Source of the DNA: Prorocentrum cordatum
Lineage: Eukaryota > Sar > Dinophyceae > Prorocentrales > Prorocentraceae
Reading direction: 5' to 3'
NCBI GenBank assembly: GCA_963575745.1
Contig: CAUYUJ010021053.1
Span: 74,194 to 138,193 of the forward strand
DNA: 64,000 nucleotides
The notes beneath the pieces were generated by a model. The model was not told the DNA's origin. It did no database searches and saw only the letters and a program-made list of their open reading frames with translations. Position numbers and translations under genes: made by a program. This document shows positions 9,530 through 20,110 of the stretch, piece after piece. Position 1 is the first letter of the stretch. Every line of letters starts with the position of its first letter.

Positions 9530-11045
9530 TTCTGGTCGCAGGAGCTGAGGAGCCCTTCCCCCGTATTAAGGCCGCAGGAACTGAAGAGCCCAAAAGGTGA
9601 CGAAAGTTACAGGAATCCGATGACCCGCTCGGATTACCAACATGAGGTGCCGGACCCGTCATGGCGGAGAGTCGCCGCGCAGGCCGCTGGAGGCTGAAGT
9701 TTTGGCCCAAAAGTGACGACAGTTTCAGGTTGCCGATGGCCCGCTCGGATCACCAACGTGAAGTGTGGGCCTCATAAAGAAGGGGCTCCCGCCTTAGACG
9801 CCCTCGCAATTCGCTCACAGACAAGGCTCCCGCCTGAGATTTCCTCCATACTGGAGCTTGAGGAGCCCAAAAGTGACGACAATTACAGGTTGCCGATGGC
9901 CCGTTCGGATTACCAACATTATGTGCGGGCCCCGTAGGGAGGAGGCTCCCGCCGGAGATTTCCTTTCAATTCACTCACACACGAGTCTCCCGCCTGAGAT
10001 TTCCTCCAAACTCAAGGTTGAAGAGCCCAAAAGTGACGACAGTTACAGGTTGCCGATGATCCGCTCGGATTACCAACGTGAGGTTCGGGCTCCATAGGGA
10101 GGGGATTCCCGCTTGCGACTTCCTCGAAATTCAGTCACAGACGAGGATCCCGATTGAGATTTCCTCAGTATTCAAGCCTGAGGAGCCCAACAGTGACGAC
10201 AGCTACAGGTTGCCGATGACCCGCGTCGGATTCGAACATGAATTGCAAACCCCATAGGGAGGAGGCTCCCGCCTGAGACTTCCGCGCGATTCGCTCACAG
10301 ACGAGGCTGCCGATTGAGACTTCTTCAGTATTCAAGCTTGAGGAACCCAAAAGTGACGAAAAGTACAGGTTGCCGATGACTGCCTCGGATTCGAACATAA
10401 AGTGCGAACCCCATAGGGAGGGACTTCCCGCCTGAGGCTTCCTCGCGATTCGCTCACAGACGAGGCTCCCGCGGGATACTTCCTCCATATCCCCCCCCTC
10501 GGATTAGTAAGATAAGGTGCGGGCCTCATAGGGAGGAGGCTCCCGCCTGAGACTTCCTCGCCTTTCACTTACAGACGAGGCTCCCGCCTTATATTTCCTC
10601 CATATTCAGGCCTCAGCACCCCAAAAGTGACGGCAGTTACTGGTTTCCGATGACCCGCTCGGATTAAACTATGAAGTGCAGGCCCCATAGGGAGAAGGTT
10701 CCCGCCTGAGACATTTAGGTTTCATCACCCCAGAAGTGACGACGGTTACATGGTTCCGATGACCCGTTCGGATTACAAAAATGAGGTGCGGGCCCCATAG
10801 GGAGGTGGCTCCCGCCTGAGATTTTTTTCTCGCAATTCGCTCACAGACGAGGCTTCCTCCTGATATTTCCCTCATATTCAGGCCTCAGGAACCCAAAAGT
10901 CACGACAGTTACAGGATCCCGTTGGCCCGCTCGGATTATAAAGATGTGGTGCGGGCCCCATAAGGAGAAGGGTTCCCGCCTGAGACGTCCCCGCGATCCA
11001 CTCACACACGAGGCTCCCGCTCGAGACGTCCCCCATATTCAAGCT
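9530..11045. repeat. ~160-base tandem array
   Basis: Nine or so units each contain GAGGAGCCCAAAAGTGACGA, AGTTACAGGTTGCCGATG, CCCGCTCGGATTACCAAC, GGGCCCCATAGGGAGGAGGC and TCGCTCACAGACGAGGCTCC. The AGTGACGA element falls near 9,593, 9,711, 9,871, 10,033, 10,191, 10,349, 10,626, 10,735 and 10,896, giving a typical period of 158-162 bases with some short or missing units. It is non-coding; minus-strand open frames are repeat translations. Confidence 0.92.
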
Positions 11046-11074
11046 AGGGAGTGAGTGGTAACGAAGTGATGAGT

Positions 11075-11270
11075 GAGCGAATGGTGATGTGGATGATGCT
11101 GCTGATGATGATGAGTGGTGGTGATGAGGAGTGATCGAATGATGATGATGTTGATAAGGATTATGATGATAATGCTGATGATTGATCGAATGATGAGGAT
11201 GTTGTTGGTGATGAGGATGATAATGGTGTGGGTGTGAATGATTGTGATGATGATGGTGACACTGATGATC

Positions 11271-11354
<84 letters not shown>

Positions 11355-11420
11355 GTGGTGGTGATGATGATGATGATGAATCGTGACGATGAGTGGTGCT
11401 AATGATGATGATGGTGAAGG
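11075..11420. repeat. (GAT)n microsatellite
   Basis: An imperfect GAT/GTGAT array, purest at 11,268-11,352. The histidine-rich minus-strand frame across it is a translation artefact. Confidence 0.95.
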
Positions 11421-11589
11421 AAGGGGGGAGGGGTGGGAGGTGAGGTGAGGTTCCTGCGCGAGGAGTCCAGAGAAAACAAGAACCCCACTTTGGATGTGGG
11501 GAAAATGAGTTTGATTTGGGTTTTTCTCCGGTCTCATTTTTTTCATTGCGGCAAGTGGCCCATGTAGAAGACACCGCTTGAGAGTCTTC

Positions 11590-12410
11590 CATGCTGCCAA
11601 CACACTTCTTGGGACTTCAACGCCGCAGAACAACTTTACTGTTGCGTCCTACATCGTGCCAGAACACCACTCCTGGGACTCACGCCAGGAATCGACGTGA
11701 CTGCTGAGTCCTCACAACCTGAAATTGTGCCAGAATGCCGTTCCTGGAACTTCGACCAAACGAATCTCTGAAACTGATGCAAGCCTTCACAACGAATGTG
11801 CGTGGTGCTAAGGCGAGAGCCACATTTTGAAAAGGAATATGTCTCCATCTTTGGAATTGTTGCGAACTTTTATGGCGAATATGCGCGGCGCTAAGTCGAA
11901 CACCACCTTTTGAAAACGACCCGCCCTCCATCCGCGGCAAGCGTTCCGAACGAACGCGCGCGGCGCTGAGGCGAGAGCCGCAGGTTGAAAACGACCCGCC
12001 CTCCAGCCGCGAAGCTGTCTCATCTCTCAGGACGAGTGTGCGCCAGACGAGCGCGAGCGGCGCAGGCGAGAGCCACATGTTGCAGACCACCCGCTCCTCC
12101 TGCTCCTCCTCCTCCTCCTCCTCCTTCTGCTCCTCCTCCTGCTGCTCCTCCTCCTGCTCCTCCTCCTCCTCCTCCTCCTTGAAAACGACCCGCCCTCAAT
12201 CCGTGAAGCTCTTGCACTGTTTGGAACCGAATGTGCGCGGCGCGAAGGCGAGAGCCGCATGTTGAAGACCACCCGCCCAACACTCGTGCAGCGGCAGCAA
12301 GTTCCAGCCCTCGGGATCCTGAGTGGCCAGGAGGCCTCTGGCGACACGCCCGGCCCGCCCTGCCGGCACGCCCCCGGGGCGCGACGGGGAGGAGTCATTG
12401 AAAGGGCGAA
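11590..12410. repeat. Composite repeat cassette, copy 1
   Basis: The cassette has three modules. Module A (about 11,590-11,790) holds short repeats with GTGCCAGAACACC and GACTGTTGCGTC. Module B (11,790-12,270) is a ~82-base monomer array with GAAAACGACCCGCCCTC, TCCGTGAAGCTC and AATGTGCGCGGCGCTAAGG. Module C (12,320-12,410) contains CGACACGCCCGGCCCGCC and GCGACGGGGAGGAGT. A CTC microsatellite at 12,091-12,180 interrupts module B. Microsatellites flank both sides. The same arrangement recurs at 51,330-52,440, 55,516-56,395 and, diverged, 58,931-59,400. Confidence 0.85.
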
Positions 12411-12415
12411 GGGAT

Positions 12416-12560
12416 TGAGGAGGAGGAGGAGGAGAAGGAGGAGGAGGAGATGGATGAGGAGGAGGAGGAGGAGGAGGAGGAGGAGGAGGAGGAGGAGGAG
12501 GAGGAGATGGATTGAGAGGAGGAGGAGGGGAGGAGGAGGAAGGAGGAAGGAGAATTAGGA
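12416..12560. repeat. (GAG)n microsatellite
   Basis: A purine-rich GAG/GGA array that begins within ten bases of cassette module C, as it does after the other cassettes. Confidence 0.93.
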
Positions 12561-12644
12561 GGAGATATCCGACCTCCCTTGCAATCAGGCACATATATTC
12601 CCAATCAGAGCTTGCCTCTGTAGGGGTCCCAAGCGATTCATATG

Positions 12645-12920
12645 TTTAGGTTTTTTTTTTTTTTTTTTTTAAGGTTTTTTTTTTTTATTGCCGCCGATTT
12701 TCGCCGCACGCCCGGGTGCCCGGGGGTGCCCGGGTGCCCGGGTGCCCGGGTGCCCGGGCGTGCCCGGGCGTGCCCGGGCGTGCCCGGGCGTGCCCGGGCG
12801 GGCCCGGGGGTGCCCGGGGGTGCCCGGGGGTGCCCTATAGCCCTATAGCCCAATAGCCCAACAGCCCTCTAGCCCTACATCTCTATAGCCCTATAGCTCA
12901 ATAGCCCTATAGCCCTGATT
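12645..12920. repeat. Poly-T, CCCGGG(G/C)GTG and CCCTATAG short tandem arrays
   Basis: Three simple arrays follow each other: T runs at 12,651-12,690, a 9-10-base GTGCCCGGG array at 12,708-12,835, and a 9-base array of CCCTATAG/CCCAATAG at 12,832-12,917. None is coding, and the last is not the usual telomere unit. Confidence 0.93.
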
Positions 12921-13330
12921 GGGGTTTTTCTCCGGTATCATTTTGCATGGCCATCTTATCCGTTGTCCGCCTTCTTACTTATCTTACCTCTTGATTCTGA
13001 TCTGCGTCCCCCCCCGCGGATTGCGGGGCGAGGGCTGCGAGGGCACCGGCCCGCTATAGCGCGCATCTGCCCGTAGCTTCGAGCTTCGAGGAGGACCCCG
13101 ATCCTCGGAACCGCGGTCCTCCGCGTCCCTTTTTCGTGCGCCGCTGGCCTTTGGCCCAACGTGGGGCTTCGCTTTCTCGTCCCTTGAGGCTCCCTGCGGC
13201 AGAAGACTTCGGCCGTGCCGTGCTCGGCCCAGACTCTCTGCATTTGGGGGGTCCTCGGGAGGGGATGGGGCAAGGAGGGGCAGATAGGGGGCCAGAAGAG
13301 AGGGGGCAGGGAGTGACAGAAGAGTGCAGG
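12921..13330. other. No gene recognised
   Basis: Ordinary-complexity G+C-rich DNA without a recognisable domain or convincing exon. It leads into the trinucleotide tracts at 13,335. Confidence 0.4.
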
Positions 13331-13334
13331 CGGA

Positions 13335-13447
13335 GGAGGAGGAGGAGGAGGAGGAGGAGGAGGAGGAGGAGGTGGAAGAGGATAAGCAGGGGGACGACGA
13401 CGAGTGGACGGCGACGTCGACTTGGGAGGGCCCTCGTCACGGTCACG

Positions 13448-13497
<50 letters not shown>

Positions 13498-13735
13498 AGT
13501 CCGCCCGTCGTCGTTCTCTTGCCCCTCCTCCTCCTCCTCCTCCACGTTCTCGTCGTTCTCCTGCTCCTCTTCTTCGTCGTCCTCCTCCTTCTCCTCCGCC
13601 CTTCTGTCCCTCTCTGCACCTTCCCTTCTGTTCCCGTCTGTCCCGCCCTCCCCCCCCTCACCGCTGGCCCCTCCTCCTCCTCCTCCTCTTCCTCCTCCTC
13701 CTCCTCCTCCTCCTCCTCTTCCTCGTTCCCCCCCC
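13335..13735. repeat. GAG, GTC and CTC trinucleotide tracts
   Basis: GAG repeats at 13,335-13,375, GTC repeats at 13,447-13,497 and CTC/CTT repeats at 13,530-13,600 and 13,670-13,735. The final pyrimidine tract ends just upstream of a possible splice acceptor. Confidence 0.9.
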
Positions 13736-13784
13736 AGCCACCCCCCTCCACACCACTTGCGCTCGGGGCCAGGCCCCCTCTCAG

Positions 13785-14591
13785 GACCACCTGGGCCTCG
13801 GCCTGGCAGCCCGCCTGTTCCACTACGCCTTCGCGGTGTGGGTGTCTGTGCAGTTCTTGTACAACTTCGCCATGACCCAGTGGACGCGGGAATCCAACGG
13901 AACTGGGACGGGGAGGGTTGTTCCCCTCCCGGGCGCGGCGCGAGAGCACGGAGCGAAGGTGGTGGCACTCCACGCAGCGCGAATCGCGAGGCAGTGCGAC
14001 CTGGACCTGTTTCCCCATTCGCTCACTCGCTCAATCTACGAGCAGCTGGCAGCTCGTAGGCTGCCCACAGCGCCGAGGAGGATGGGACGGGAGGGAGGAA
14101 GGAAAGGAGGAGGAGGAGGGGAGGAGGGAACAGGAAGGAGGACAGTATGGGAGGGAGAGGAGGGGAGGGGAGGGATTGGAGGAGGGAGGGGAGGCAGGAG
14201 AGGAGAGGAGGGAGAGGGGAGGAAGAAAGACGAGGAGGGGAGGCGCGAGAGGAGAGGACAGACTAGGTGCGCAAGCGTCATACCTGACTTCCCACCCTTA
14301 CCTCCCATCCCTTACCATTCCGTACGTAGATCTCTTCTCTATTCGCAGAGTCGGATGTCGAACAGGGCCATGATCCCGAGAGTGAGCGCGAGGCATGGTC
14401 TGGCACAGAGCATCGTAGCCTCGCGTCGAGAACGTCGCTTCCCGTTCTTTTCCGATCAGGTTCAAAAAGAAGATGGGGTGGGCGAAGCGGAGGAGTTGGA
14501 GGAGGAGGCGGAGCAGGGAGGAGTACGCCCCCTCACCATTGCAGACACCACGGCAGTCGTCCCAGCTGCGCGGCACCAGCCGCGCGGCTAG
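13785..14591 (+). CDS. Possible two-exon gene, hypothetical protein
   Basis: No family is recognised. After a pyrimidine-rich stretch ending CCCTCTCAG, an open frame from 13,785 encodes DHLGLGLAARLFHYAFAVWV and continues FLYNFAMTQWTRESNGTGTG, then EHGAKVVALHAARIARQCDL and SLTRSIYEQLAARRLP. The first part could be a membrane-spanning helix. A purine-rich segment (about 14,080-14,300) looks like an intron. A good acceptor (TCTCTTCTCTATTCGCAG, ending 14,346) precedes a second open stretch, same frame, with RRERRFPFFSDQVQKEDGVG and a stop at 14,591. The frame is also open through the presumed intron, so an unspliced form cannot be excluded. Transcript evidence is needed to trust it. Confidence 0.33.
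   Translation, partial: DHLGLGLAARLFHYAFAVWVSVQFLYNFAMTQWTRESNGTGTGRVVPLPGAAREHGAKVVALHAARIARQCDLDLFPHSLTRSIYEQLAARRLPTAPRRMGREGGRKGGGGGEEGTGRRTVWEGEEGRGGIGGGRGGRRGEEGEGRKKDEEGRRERRGQTRCASVIPDFPPLPPIPYHSVRRSLLYSQSRMSNRAMIPRVSARHGLAQSIVASRRERRFPFFSDQVQKEDGVGEAEELEEEAEQGGVRPLTIADTTAVVPAARHQPRG
14085..14250. repeat. G-rich purine tract (GGGAGGA)
   Basis: Imperfect GGAGGGGAGG/GGAGGA purine repeats lie inside the presumed intron of the preceding candidate gene. Confidence 0.85.
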
Positions 14592-14814
14592 CCTCTAGCC
14601 CTTCGAGACCCGGGCCAGGCGCCCTCCCCCTTTGGCCGCGCGGATGGCGGAGCGGAGGAGCGGCGGAGCGAACCCGCCGCCTGCTGGCGAGGACGGAGCC
14701 GGGCAGCTCAAGGCTTGCGAAGCCAGTCTTCGAGGTGACCGGGCAGTTCGAGCTGGACTGCAGCCTCGGCGAGAGGGCATCGGCGGAGGCATGCGGGGAG
14801 GATGTGCCAGGAAA

Positions 14815-15025
14815 AGGAGGAGGATGAGGAGGAGGAGGAGGAGGAGGAGGAGGAGGAGGAGGAGGAGGAGGAGGAGGAGGAGGAGGACTAGGGATGGATG
14901 ATGATGAATGAATGATGATGAGGAGGAGGAGGAGGAGGAGGAGTTCGAGGAGCAGGAGGAGGAGGAGATGAGGAGGAGGAGGAGGAAGAGGAGAAGGAGG
15001 AGGAGGAAGAAGAGGAGGAGGAGGA
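14815..15025. repeat. (GAG)n microsatellite
   Basis: An imperfect GAG/GGA array with short GATGAT interruptions, ending at the border of a LINE fragment. Just upstream (about 14,733-14,800) a short frame, VFEVTGQFELDCSLGERASA, reads like ordinary protein but cannot be assigned. Confidence 0.93.
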
Positions 15026-15029
15026 GGCC

Positions 15030-15770
15030 GACGCTGTGCAGTTTGCGTCGCTTGTGCGTGCCAGTCTCCCTCTGCACCCCGCTCAGCTACGGCTGCTGAA
15101 GCGGTTTGCGCAGCAGCAGGCCGAGCAGCTTGTGGTCCTCAGCCAGAGAGAGCGTGAGCGGGGATGGGAAGACTGGGTAGTCAAGCACAGCACTTTGCAA
15201 GGAGCCTCGGCGCTCTACAGTTTGTTAAAGGTTCCGATCGGCTGGACCCCAGACGAAGCCTGCACGGATTTCATCCCCCTGGGATCGGCTGAGCAGGTTG
15301 AACAACTTCGAACCGAGTGGGAAGCCTGGTGGTGTGTTTCGGAGCCTCACCTTCCCCTGGAGTGTTTGCTATATCTCCCTCCTCGATGTTCCTCCGACGC
15401 CCACCATCGAGCAAGTACGGTCTGCGCTAAAAATTGTTAAGCCTACCACTGGCTTAGGTTATGATTGCGTGCATCCGCGTCAAGTGCTTTTCTTGGGAGA
15501 CGAAGGGCTCAGTACCCTCTGCGACCTCCTACATACGACATCTGATCGAACAGCGTCTTGAATGGCCCTGTATGTGGTCCAACGTTTTCTTTTTGGCTAA
15601 ACGCACGGGTGGTTTTCGACCAATCGCCTTGTTGCATGTCACGGACCGTGCTTTGTTCAGGCTCCGCAGAGCCGAGATACGCGATTGGCACGAGAAACGC
15701 TTCATGAGTTTTTCGTGGGGAACCCGAGGCAAGGCTTCTGCCGCCTTTGGGGAACACGTGGGCATCTTGA
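15030..15770 (+). pseudogene. Non-LTR retrotransposon (LINE) reverse transcriptase fragment
   Basis: Three successive reading frames join into the middle of a LINE polyprotein. The first (about 15,036-15,330) has LPLHPAQLRLLKRFAQQQ and EQVEQLRTEWEAWW, the linker before the RT. The second (15,330-15,540) has SALKIVKPTTGLGYDCVHPR, the start of the RT fingers. The third (15,550-15,740) has NVFFLAKRTGGFRPIALLHV and RLRRAEIRDWHEKR, matching the K-x-x-G-x-RPI region. Two frameshifts and loss of everything after this point, including the catalytic YxDD, make it inactive. It is cut off where the degenerate array at 15,740 begins. This assignment rests on motif order known for LINE reverse transcriptases. 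Confidence 0.82.
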
Positions 15771-16650
15771 AGGTCATCTTGGCCGCCTGGAGGCCATTTT
15801 GACTCTTTCGAAACTTTCGAGCCTTTTTGGAGGACGTCTTGGAGGGCTCTTGGACCGTTTTGGAGGCCATTTTGAGCGTCTTGGAGGCCTCTGCGGCCGT
15901 CGCGATCTTTGGGGGCACTTGGGCCGTCTCGGGCTGTCGGAAGGCCGAAGAAGAGCAAATGCCACAATCCTTCAACAACTAATGGGAAATCTATGCTTTT
16001 GGTCTTTTCAGGCCTTCCTGGAGGCCCTCTTGGAGGCCTCTTGGGCCGTCTTGGGCCATCTTAGTGCCATCTTCGGCCGTCTTGGTGGGCCCCTGGCCCG
16101 TCCGACGCCGTCGGAAGCCGTTTGGGGGGCCTCTCTGAGCCGACTTGGAGCCCTCTTGGAATGCTCCAGGGCCGTCTTGGAGGCCATCTTGGGCGTCTTA
16201 AGCGCCTCCTGGGCTGTCTTGGGGGCCTCTTGGGGCCGCGTTGGGGGCCTCTTGGGCCGTTCTGGGGCATCTTGGAGGCCTCTTGGGCGCTGTGGGGGCG
16301 ATCTTGGGGGCCTCTTTGGCCGTCTTGGGTCGTCGGGAAGCCGAGAAGAAGCGAATGCGAAAATCCTTCAGAAACCCAAGGAACATCAATGATTTTGGCA
16401 TCTTCGGGCCCTCCTGGAGGACCTCTTGGAGGCCTCTTGGGCCGTCTTGGAGGCCTCTGGGGGGCCGTCTTCGGCCGTCTTGGACTCTCTTGGGCCGTAT
16501 GGGAGGCCGTCTTGGACCATCTTGGGCGGCCTCGGATGCCATCTTGGACCATCCTGGATGCCATCTTGGGCCAACGTGGCCATCTTGGAGACCATCTTGA
16601 GCCGTCTTGGAGGAACATGTGGGAATTGGGCGATGGCGTGGGCGTCCTAT
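15740..16650. repeat. Degenerate CTTGGAGGCC array, element 1
   Basis: It starts GAACACGTGGGCATCTTGAA and continues as a ~20-base degenerate array of CTTGGAGGCCTCTTGGGCCG. Larger conserved blocks recur within it, such as CCGTCGGAAGCCGTTTGGGG and a CCGA-GAAG-CAAATGC-AAATCCTTC block (about 15,940 and 16,330). Frames are open on both strands because the units lack stops, giving LGGLLG or QDGPRRP-like proteins that are not credible genes. It interrupts the LINE fragment and ends in the tail module at 16,651. Confidence 0.85.
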
Positions 16651-16806
16651 GGGTCTTGCGGGGGCCCCGGCGGGACGGGCCGAAGCCCAAGGGTGAGTTC
16701 TTTTGGAAAAGAACCAAAACCAAAACCGAGAGGGTTTAGAACGCCAGGCACCCCTGCGATTAATCGACAGGGGGCGGCGGATCTAAGACGCCTACGGCGA
16801 ATCACC
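16651..16806. repeat. Conserved tail module, copy 1
   Basis: GGGACGGGCCGAAGCCCAAG, then TTTTGGAAAAGAACCAAAAC, ACGCCAGGCACCCCT and AGGGGGCGGCGGATCT. The copy at 18,640-18,797 is close to identical in the same order. Each follows one degenerate array, so it probably marks the 3' end of a repeated mobile unit. The GGGGGCGGCGG segment pairs with CCGCCGCCCCC at 16,806-16,816 in copy 1. Confidence 0.8.
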
Positions 16807-16904
16807 GCCGCCCCCTGCCTTTTTGGAAGCGCCTAGGTGGCCGAACGTTGAGGCCAGACCTGCCAAGCTATCGGACCATGTGTTCCCCGAATCGGTTTGG
16901 GGAG

Positions 16905-18639
16905 CCTTCGGGTAACACGTGGGCATCTTGAAAGTCATCTTGGCCGCCTGGAGGCCATTTTGACCCTTTCGGGCCTTCTTGGAGGACGTCTTGGAGGGCT
17001 CTTGGGCCGTCTTGGAGGCCATCTTGAGCGTCTTGGTTTTGGGCCGTCTTGGGGGCCTCTTGAGGCCGTCTTGGGCCTCTTGGGCGATCTTTGGGGGCTC
17101 TTGGGCCGTCTTGGACCGTCGGAAGGCAGACACAAAACAAATGCCACAATCCTTCCAAAGCTCATGGGCAATCGGTGATTTTGACTTTTTCGGCCCTTCC
17201 TGGAGGCCCTCTTGGAAGCCTCTTGGGCCGACTTGGGCCATCTTAGGGCCATCGTCGGTCGTTTTGGTGGACTCCTGGGCCGTCCGACGCCGTCGGAAGC
17301 CGTTTGGGGGGCCCCTCTGGGCCGACTTGGGGACCTCTTGGAATGCTCCAGGGCCGTCTTGGAGGCTATCTTGGGCGTCTTAAAGGCCTCCTGGGTTGTC
17401 TTGGGGGCCTCTTGGGTCGTTCTGGGGCCATCTTGGAGGCCTCTTGGGAGATCTTTGGCCGATCTTTGGGGGCTCTTGGGCCGTTTTGGGCTTTCGGATG
17501 GCCGAACATTTTGCCTTCCTGGAGGCACTCTTGGAGGCCTCTTGGGCCGTCTTGGGCCAGCTTCGAGCCAACTTCGGCCATCTTGGTGGGCTCCTGGCCC
17601 GTCTGACGCCGTCGGAAGCCGTTTGGGGGGCCTCTCTGGGCCGACTTGGGGCCCTCTTGGGGTGCTCCAGGGCCGTCTTAGAGGCCATCTTGGGCGTCTT
17701 GGAGGCCTCTTGGGTCGTCTGTGTGCCCTCTTGGGGCCGTCTTGGGTGCCTCTGGGGCAGTCCTGAGGCCATCTTGGAGGCCTCTTGGGCGCTGTGGGGG
17801 CGATCTTGGGGGCCTCTTTGGCCGTCTTGGGTCGTTGGAAAACCGAAAAGGAGCAAATACGAACATCCTTCGAAAACCTAAGGCAAATCAATGATTTCGT
17901 CATCTTCGGGCCCTCCTGGAGGACCTCTCGGAGGCCTCCTGGGCCGTCTTGGAGGCCTCTTGGGCACCTCTTGGGCCGTCCTGGGCCGTCTTGGAGGCCT
18001 CTTGGGCACCTCTTGGGCACCTCTTGGGCCATCTTGGACCATCTTGGACCATCTTGGACCATCTTGGACCATCCTTTCTTGGGCGGACTTGGAGGCATCT
18101 CCTCCTCTGTTGGGCGGACTTGGAGGCCATCTTGGACCATCTTGGAGGCCATTTTGGGCTTTCTTGGCCGTCTTGGAGGCCATCTTGGCCGTCTTGGAGG
18201 CCCCTTGGGGCCCTCTTGGGGCCGTCTTGGGGGCCTCTTGAGCCGTCATGGGGCCATCTTGGAGACCTCGTGGGCGATCTCGTGGGCGATCTTGGGAGCC
18301 TCTTGGGCCGTCTGGGGCCGTCGGAATGCCGAGAAGAAGCAAATGCCAAAATCCTTCAAACACCTAGGGAACATCAAGGATTTTGGCCTCTTCGGGCCTT
18401 CCCTGAGGACCTCTTGTTGGCCTCTTGGGCCGTCTTGGAGGCCTCGTGGGGGCCTCTTGGACCGTCGTGGGCCATCTTCAGGCTATCTTAGGCCGTCTAG
18501 GGTACACCTTGGGCCGTCTTGGAGGCATCTTGGGGCCACCTGAGCCGTCTTGGAGGCCATCTTGGCCGTCTTGGAGGCATCTTGGTCGTCTTGGAGGCCA
18601 TCTTGGGGCCGTCTGGGGCAGGAACACCGCTGGCAACCG
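16905..18639. repeat. Degenerate CTTGGAGGCC array, element 2
   Basis: It begins with the same ACACGTGGGCATCTTGAA phrase as element 1 and runs for about 1.7 kb. The CCGTCGGAAGCCGTTTGGGG block recurs near 17,290 and 17,610, and the CAAATGC/AAATCCTTC block near 17,130, 17,840 and 18,340. Spacing of the large blocks is irregular (about 0.4-0.8 kb). It ends at a second tail module. Confidence 0.85.
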
Positions 18640-18797
18640 GGTCTTCCGGGTGGCGGGCGGGACGGGCCGAAGCCCCATGGGGGAGTGCTTTTGGAAAAAG
18701 AGCCAAAACCAAAAGCCATATAGTCTGGCACGCCAGGCACCCCTTTGATAGATCAAAAGGGGGCGGCGGATCCTAGTGGCCTTCGGCCTATTCCGCC
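18640..18797. repeat. Conserved tail module, copy 2
   Basis: It carries the same ordered segments as copy 1: GGGACGGGCCGAAGCCCCAT, CTTTTGGAAAAAGAGCCAAA, ACGCCAGGCACCCCT and AGGGGGCGGCGGATCC. The region after the GGATC diverges. Confidence 0.8.
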
Positions 18798-18839
18798 AAC
18801 GTGCCGGGGTTGTGGGTCTGAGGCCTCTTGTGTATGTGT

Positions 18840-19330
18840 TCGGGTGTCGTGGGGAGCCTCTCGGGGGCCTCTCGGAGGTCTTGGGGGCCTCTTGGGGCCT
18901 CGTGGGGTATCTTTTAGGCGCATCTTGGGCGCCTCTTTGGGCCTCTTGGCGGCCTCTTGGGGCCTCCTGGGGGCTTCTCGGAGCGTAAAAATCGAACGTT
19001 CGGTTCGTGGTCCCCTGCTTGGGCCCCTCTTGGGGCCGTCTTGGGACCCTCTTGGGACGTTTTGAACGCAACTTCCGTTTTGGGGCCTCTTGGAAGCGTA
19101 TTGTGATGTCTTGTGGCGGTCTTGGGAGTTTCTTGAGCCGTCTTGGGGCGTCGAAAGTCGAAAATGCGAGAAGGCCCAAATCCTTCAACAACCCAGGTAA
19201 CATCCACGATTTTGGCCTCTTGGGGCTCTCTCGGGAGGCCTCTTGGAGCGCTCTTGGGGCCTCTTTGGGCCCTCTTGGGCCGCCTTGGAACCATCTTCGG
19301 CGCCTTGGAGCACTCTTGGCCTCGGCAATG
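18840..19330. repeat. Degenerate CTTGGAGGCC array, element 3 (partial)
   Basis: A related array with GGGGCCTCTTGGGGCC units and one CAAATCCTTCAACAACCCAG block near 19,175. No tail module follows it. Confidence 0.75.
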
Positions 19331-19363
19331 CGAATACGGGGTCATTTGCAAAGATTTATGGTT

Positions 19364-19600
19364 TCGGGGACGCTAGGATTGCGTACTTTGCATGGGTTGG
19401 TTGCGTTGGGGACGCGCAAATCGTATCATTGACAAGGATTTTTTGGCTTCGGGGACGCTAAGATTGTGTAATTGACTAGGGCTTGTCGCCTCGGGGACGC
19501 AACAAGTGTACACTTTACGAAGGTTAGTGGCCTCGGGGACGCGAACATTGTGTAATTTACGCGGGGTTATGGCCTCGGGGGCGCGAATCTCATGTATTTT
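19364..19600. repeat. 42-base tandem repeat, six units
   Basis: TCGGGGACGC or a one-base variant recurs at 19,364, 19,406, 19,449, 19,491, 19,533 and 19,574, with TTGTGTAATTTAC-like spacers. The period is 41-43 bases. It is non-coding. Confidence 0.93.
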
Positions 19601-19859
19601 TAGGTGTCCCCCGCCGCCCCAGGTATTCAGGAAACGCGATCTGGGGGTGGTAACTGGGCGGTTTGGGGCTCCCCCCTCTCGCGCGGGCTTAAACAAGTTA
19701 TAGTCGGAAGCAGAAAGCAGGACTGTAACATTGGAGACTTGAACCTGCAACTGGCGCAGGGAGCAGCAACTTCGTCCTACAGCCTGGTGGCCCCACAAGG
19801 GGGCCGGCGGACCTCCTCCGAAAATACTCCTCGGTTGCCTCCCCGACCAACCGGAGAAT

Positions 19860-20110
19860 TTGTTTTTGCAGCCAGAGAGTCGCGATTCCGCCTAGGACTT
19901 CCTCACAGAAATTTCTCCGGTTCCATTTCCAGCCGCCAGATGACAGCGATTTCGCTTGAGACTTCCTCACAACCATGCTTGTGAACCGTGCATGCGCGGG
20001 CAGAAAATGTTGATTTCGCCTGGGACATCCTCACAACCGCATTAGTTGCCGCATCTCTCGCCGCCAGAGAGCTGCGATTTCGCGCGAGACTTCCTCCGCG
20101 TTCACCTCGC
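19860..20110. repeat. ~65-base tandem repeat, four units
   Basis: GCGATTTCGCCTGAGACTTC followed by CTCAC recurs near 19,882, 19,948, 20,012 and 20,076. The TGAGACTTCCTC core also occurs in the 160-base array at 9,530-11,045, so the two arrays may be related. Confidence 0.85.

Noticed and set aside
9530-11045. Regular repeats considered as a CRISPR array
   Set aside because: Units are contiguous ~160-base monomers without short identical repeats and unique spacers, and the DNA is eukaryotic.
10878-11633. Histidine-rich minus-strand open frame that could suggest a metal-binding protein
   Set aside because: The histidine run is a translated GAT repeat, and the rest reads through the 160-base tandem array.
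15770-18600. Long leucine-glycine or proline-arginine proteins on both strands
   Set aside because: All come from the stop-poor CTTGGAGGCC array, with several frames open at once and no domain.
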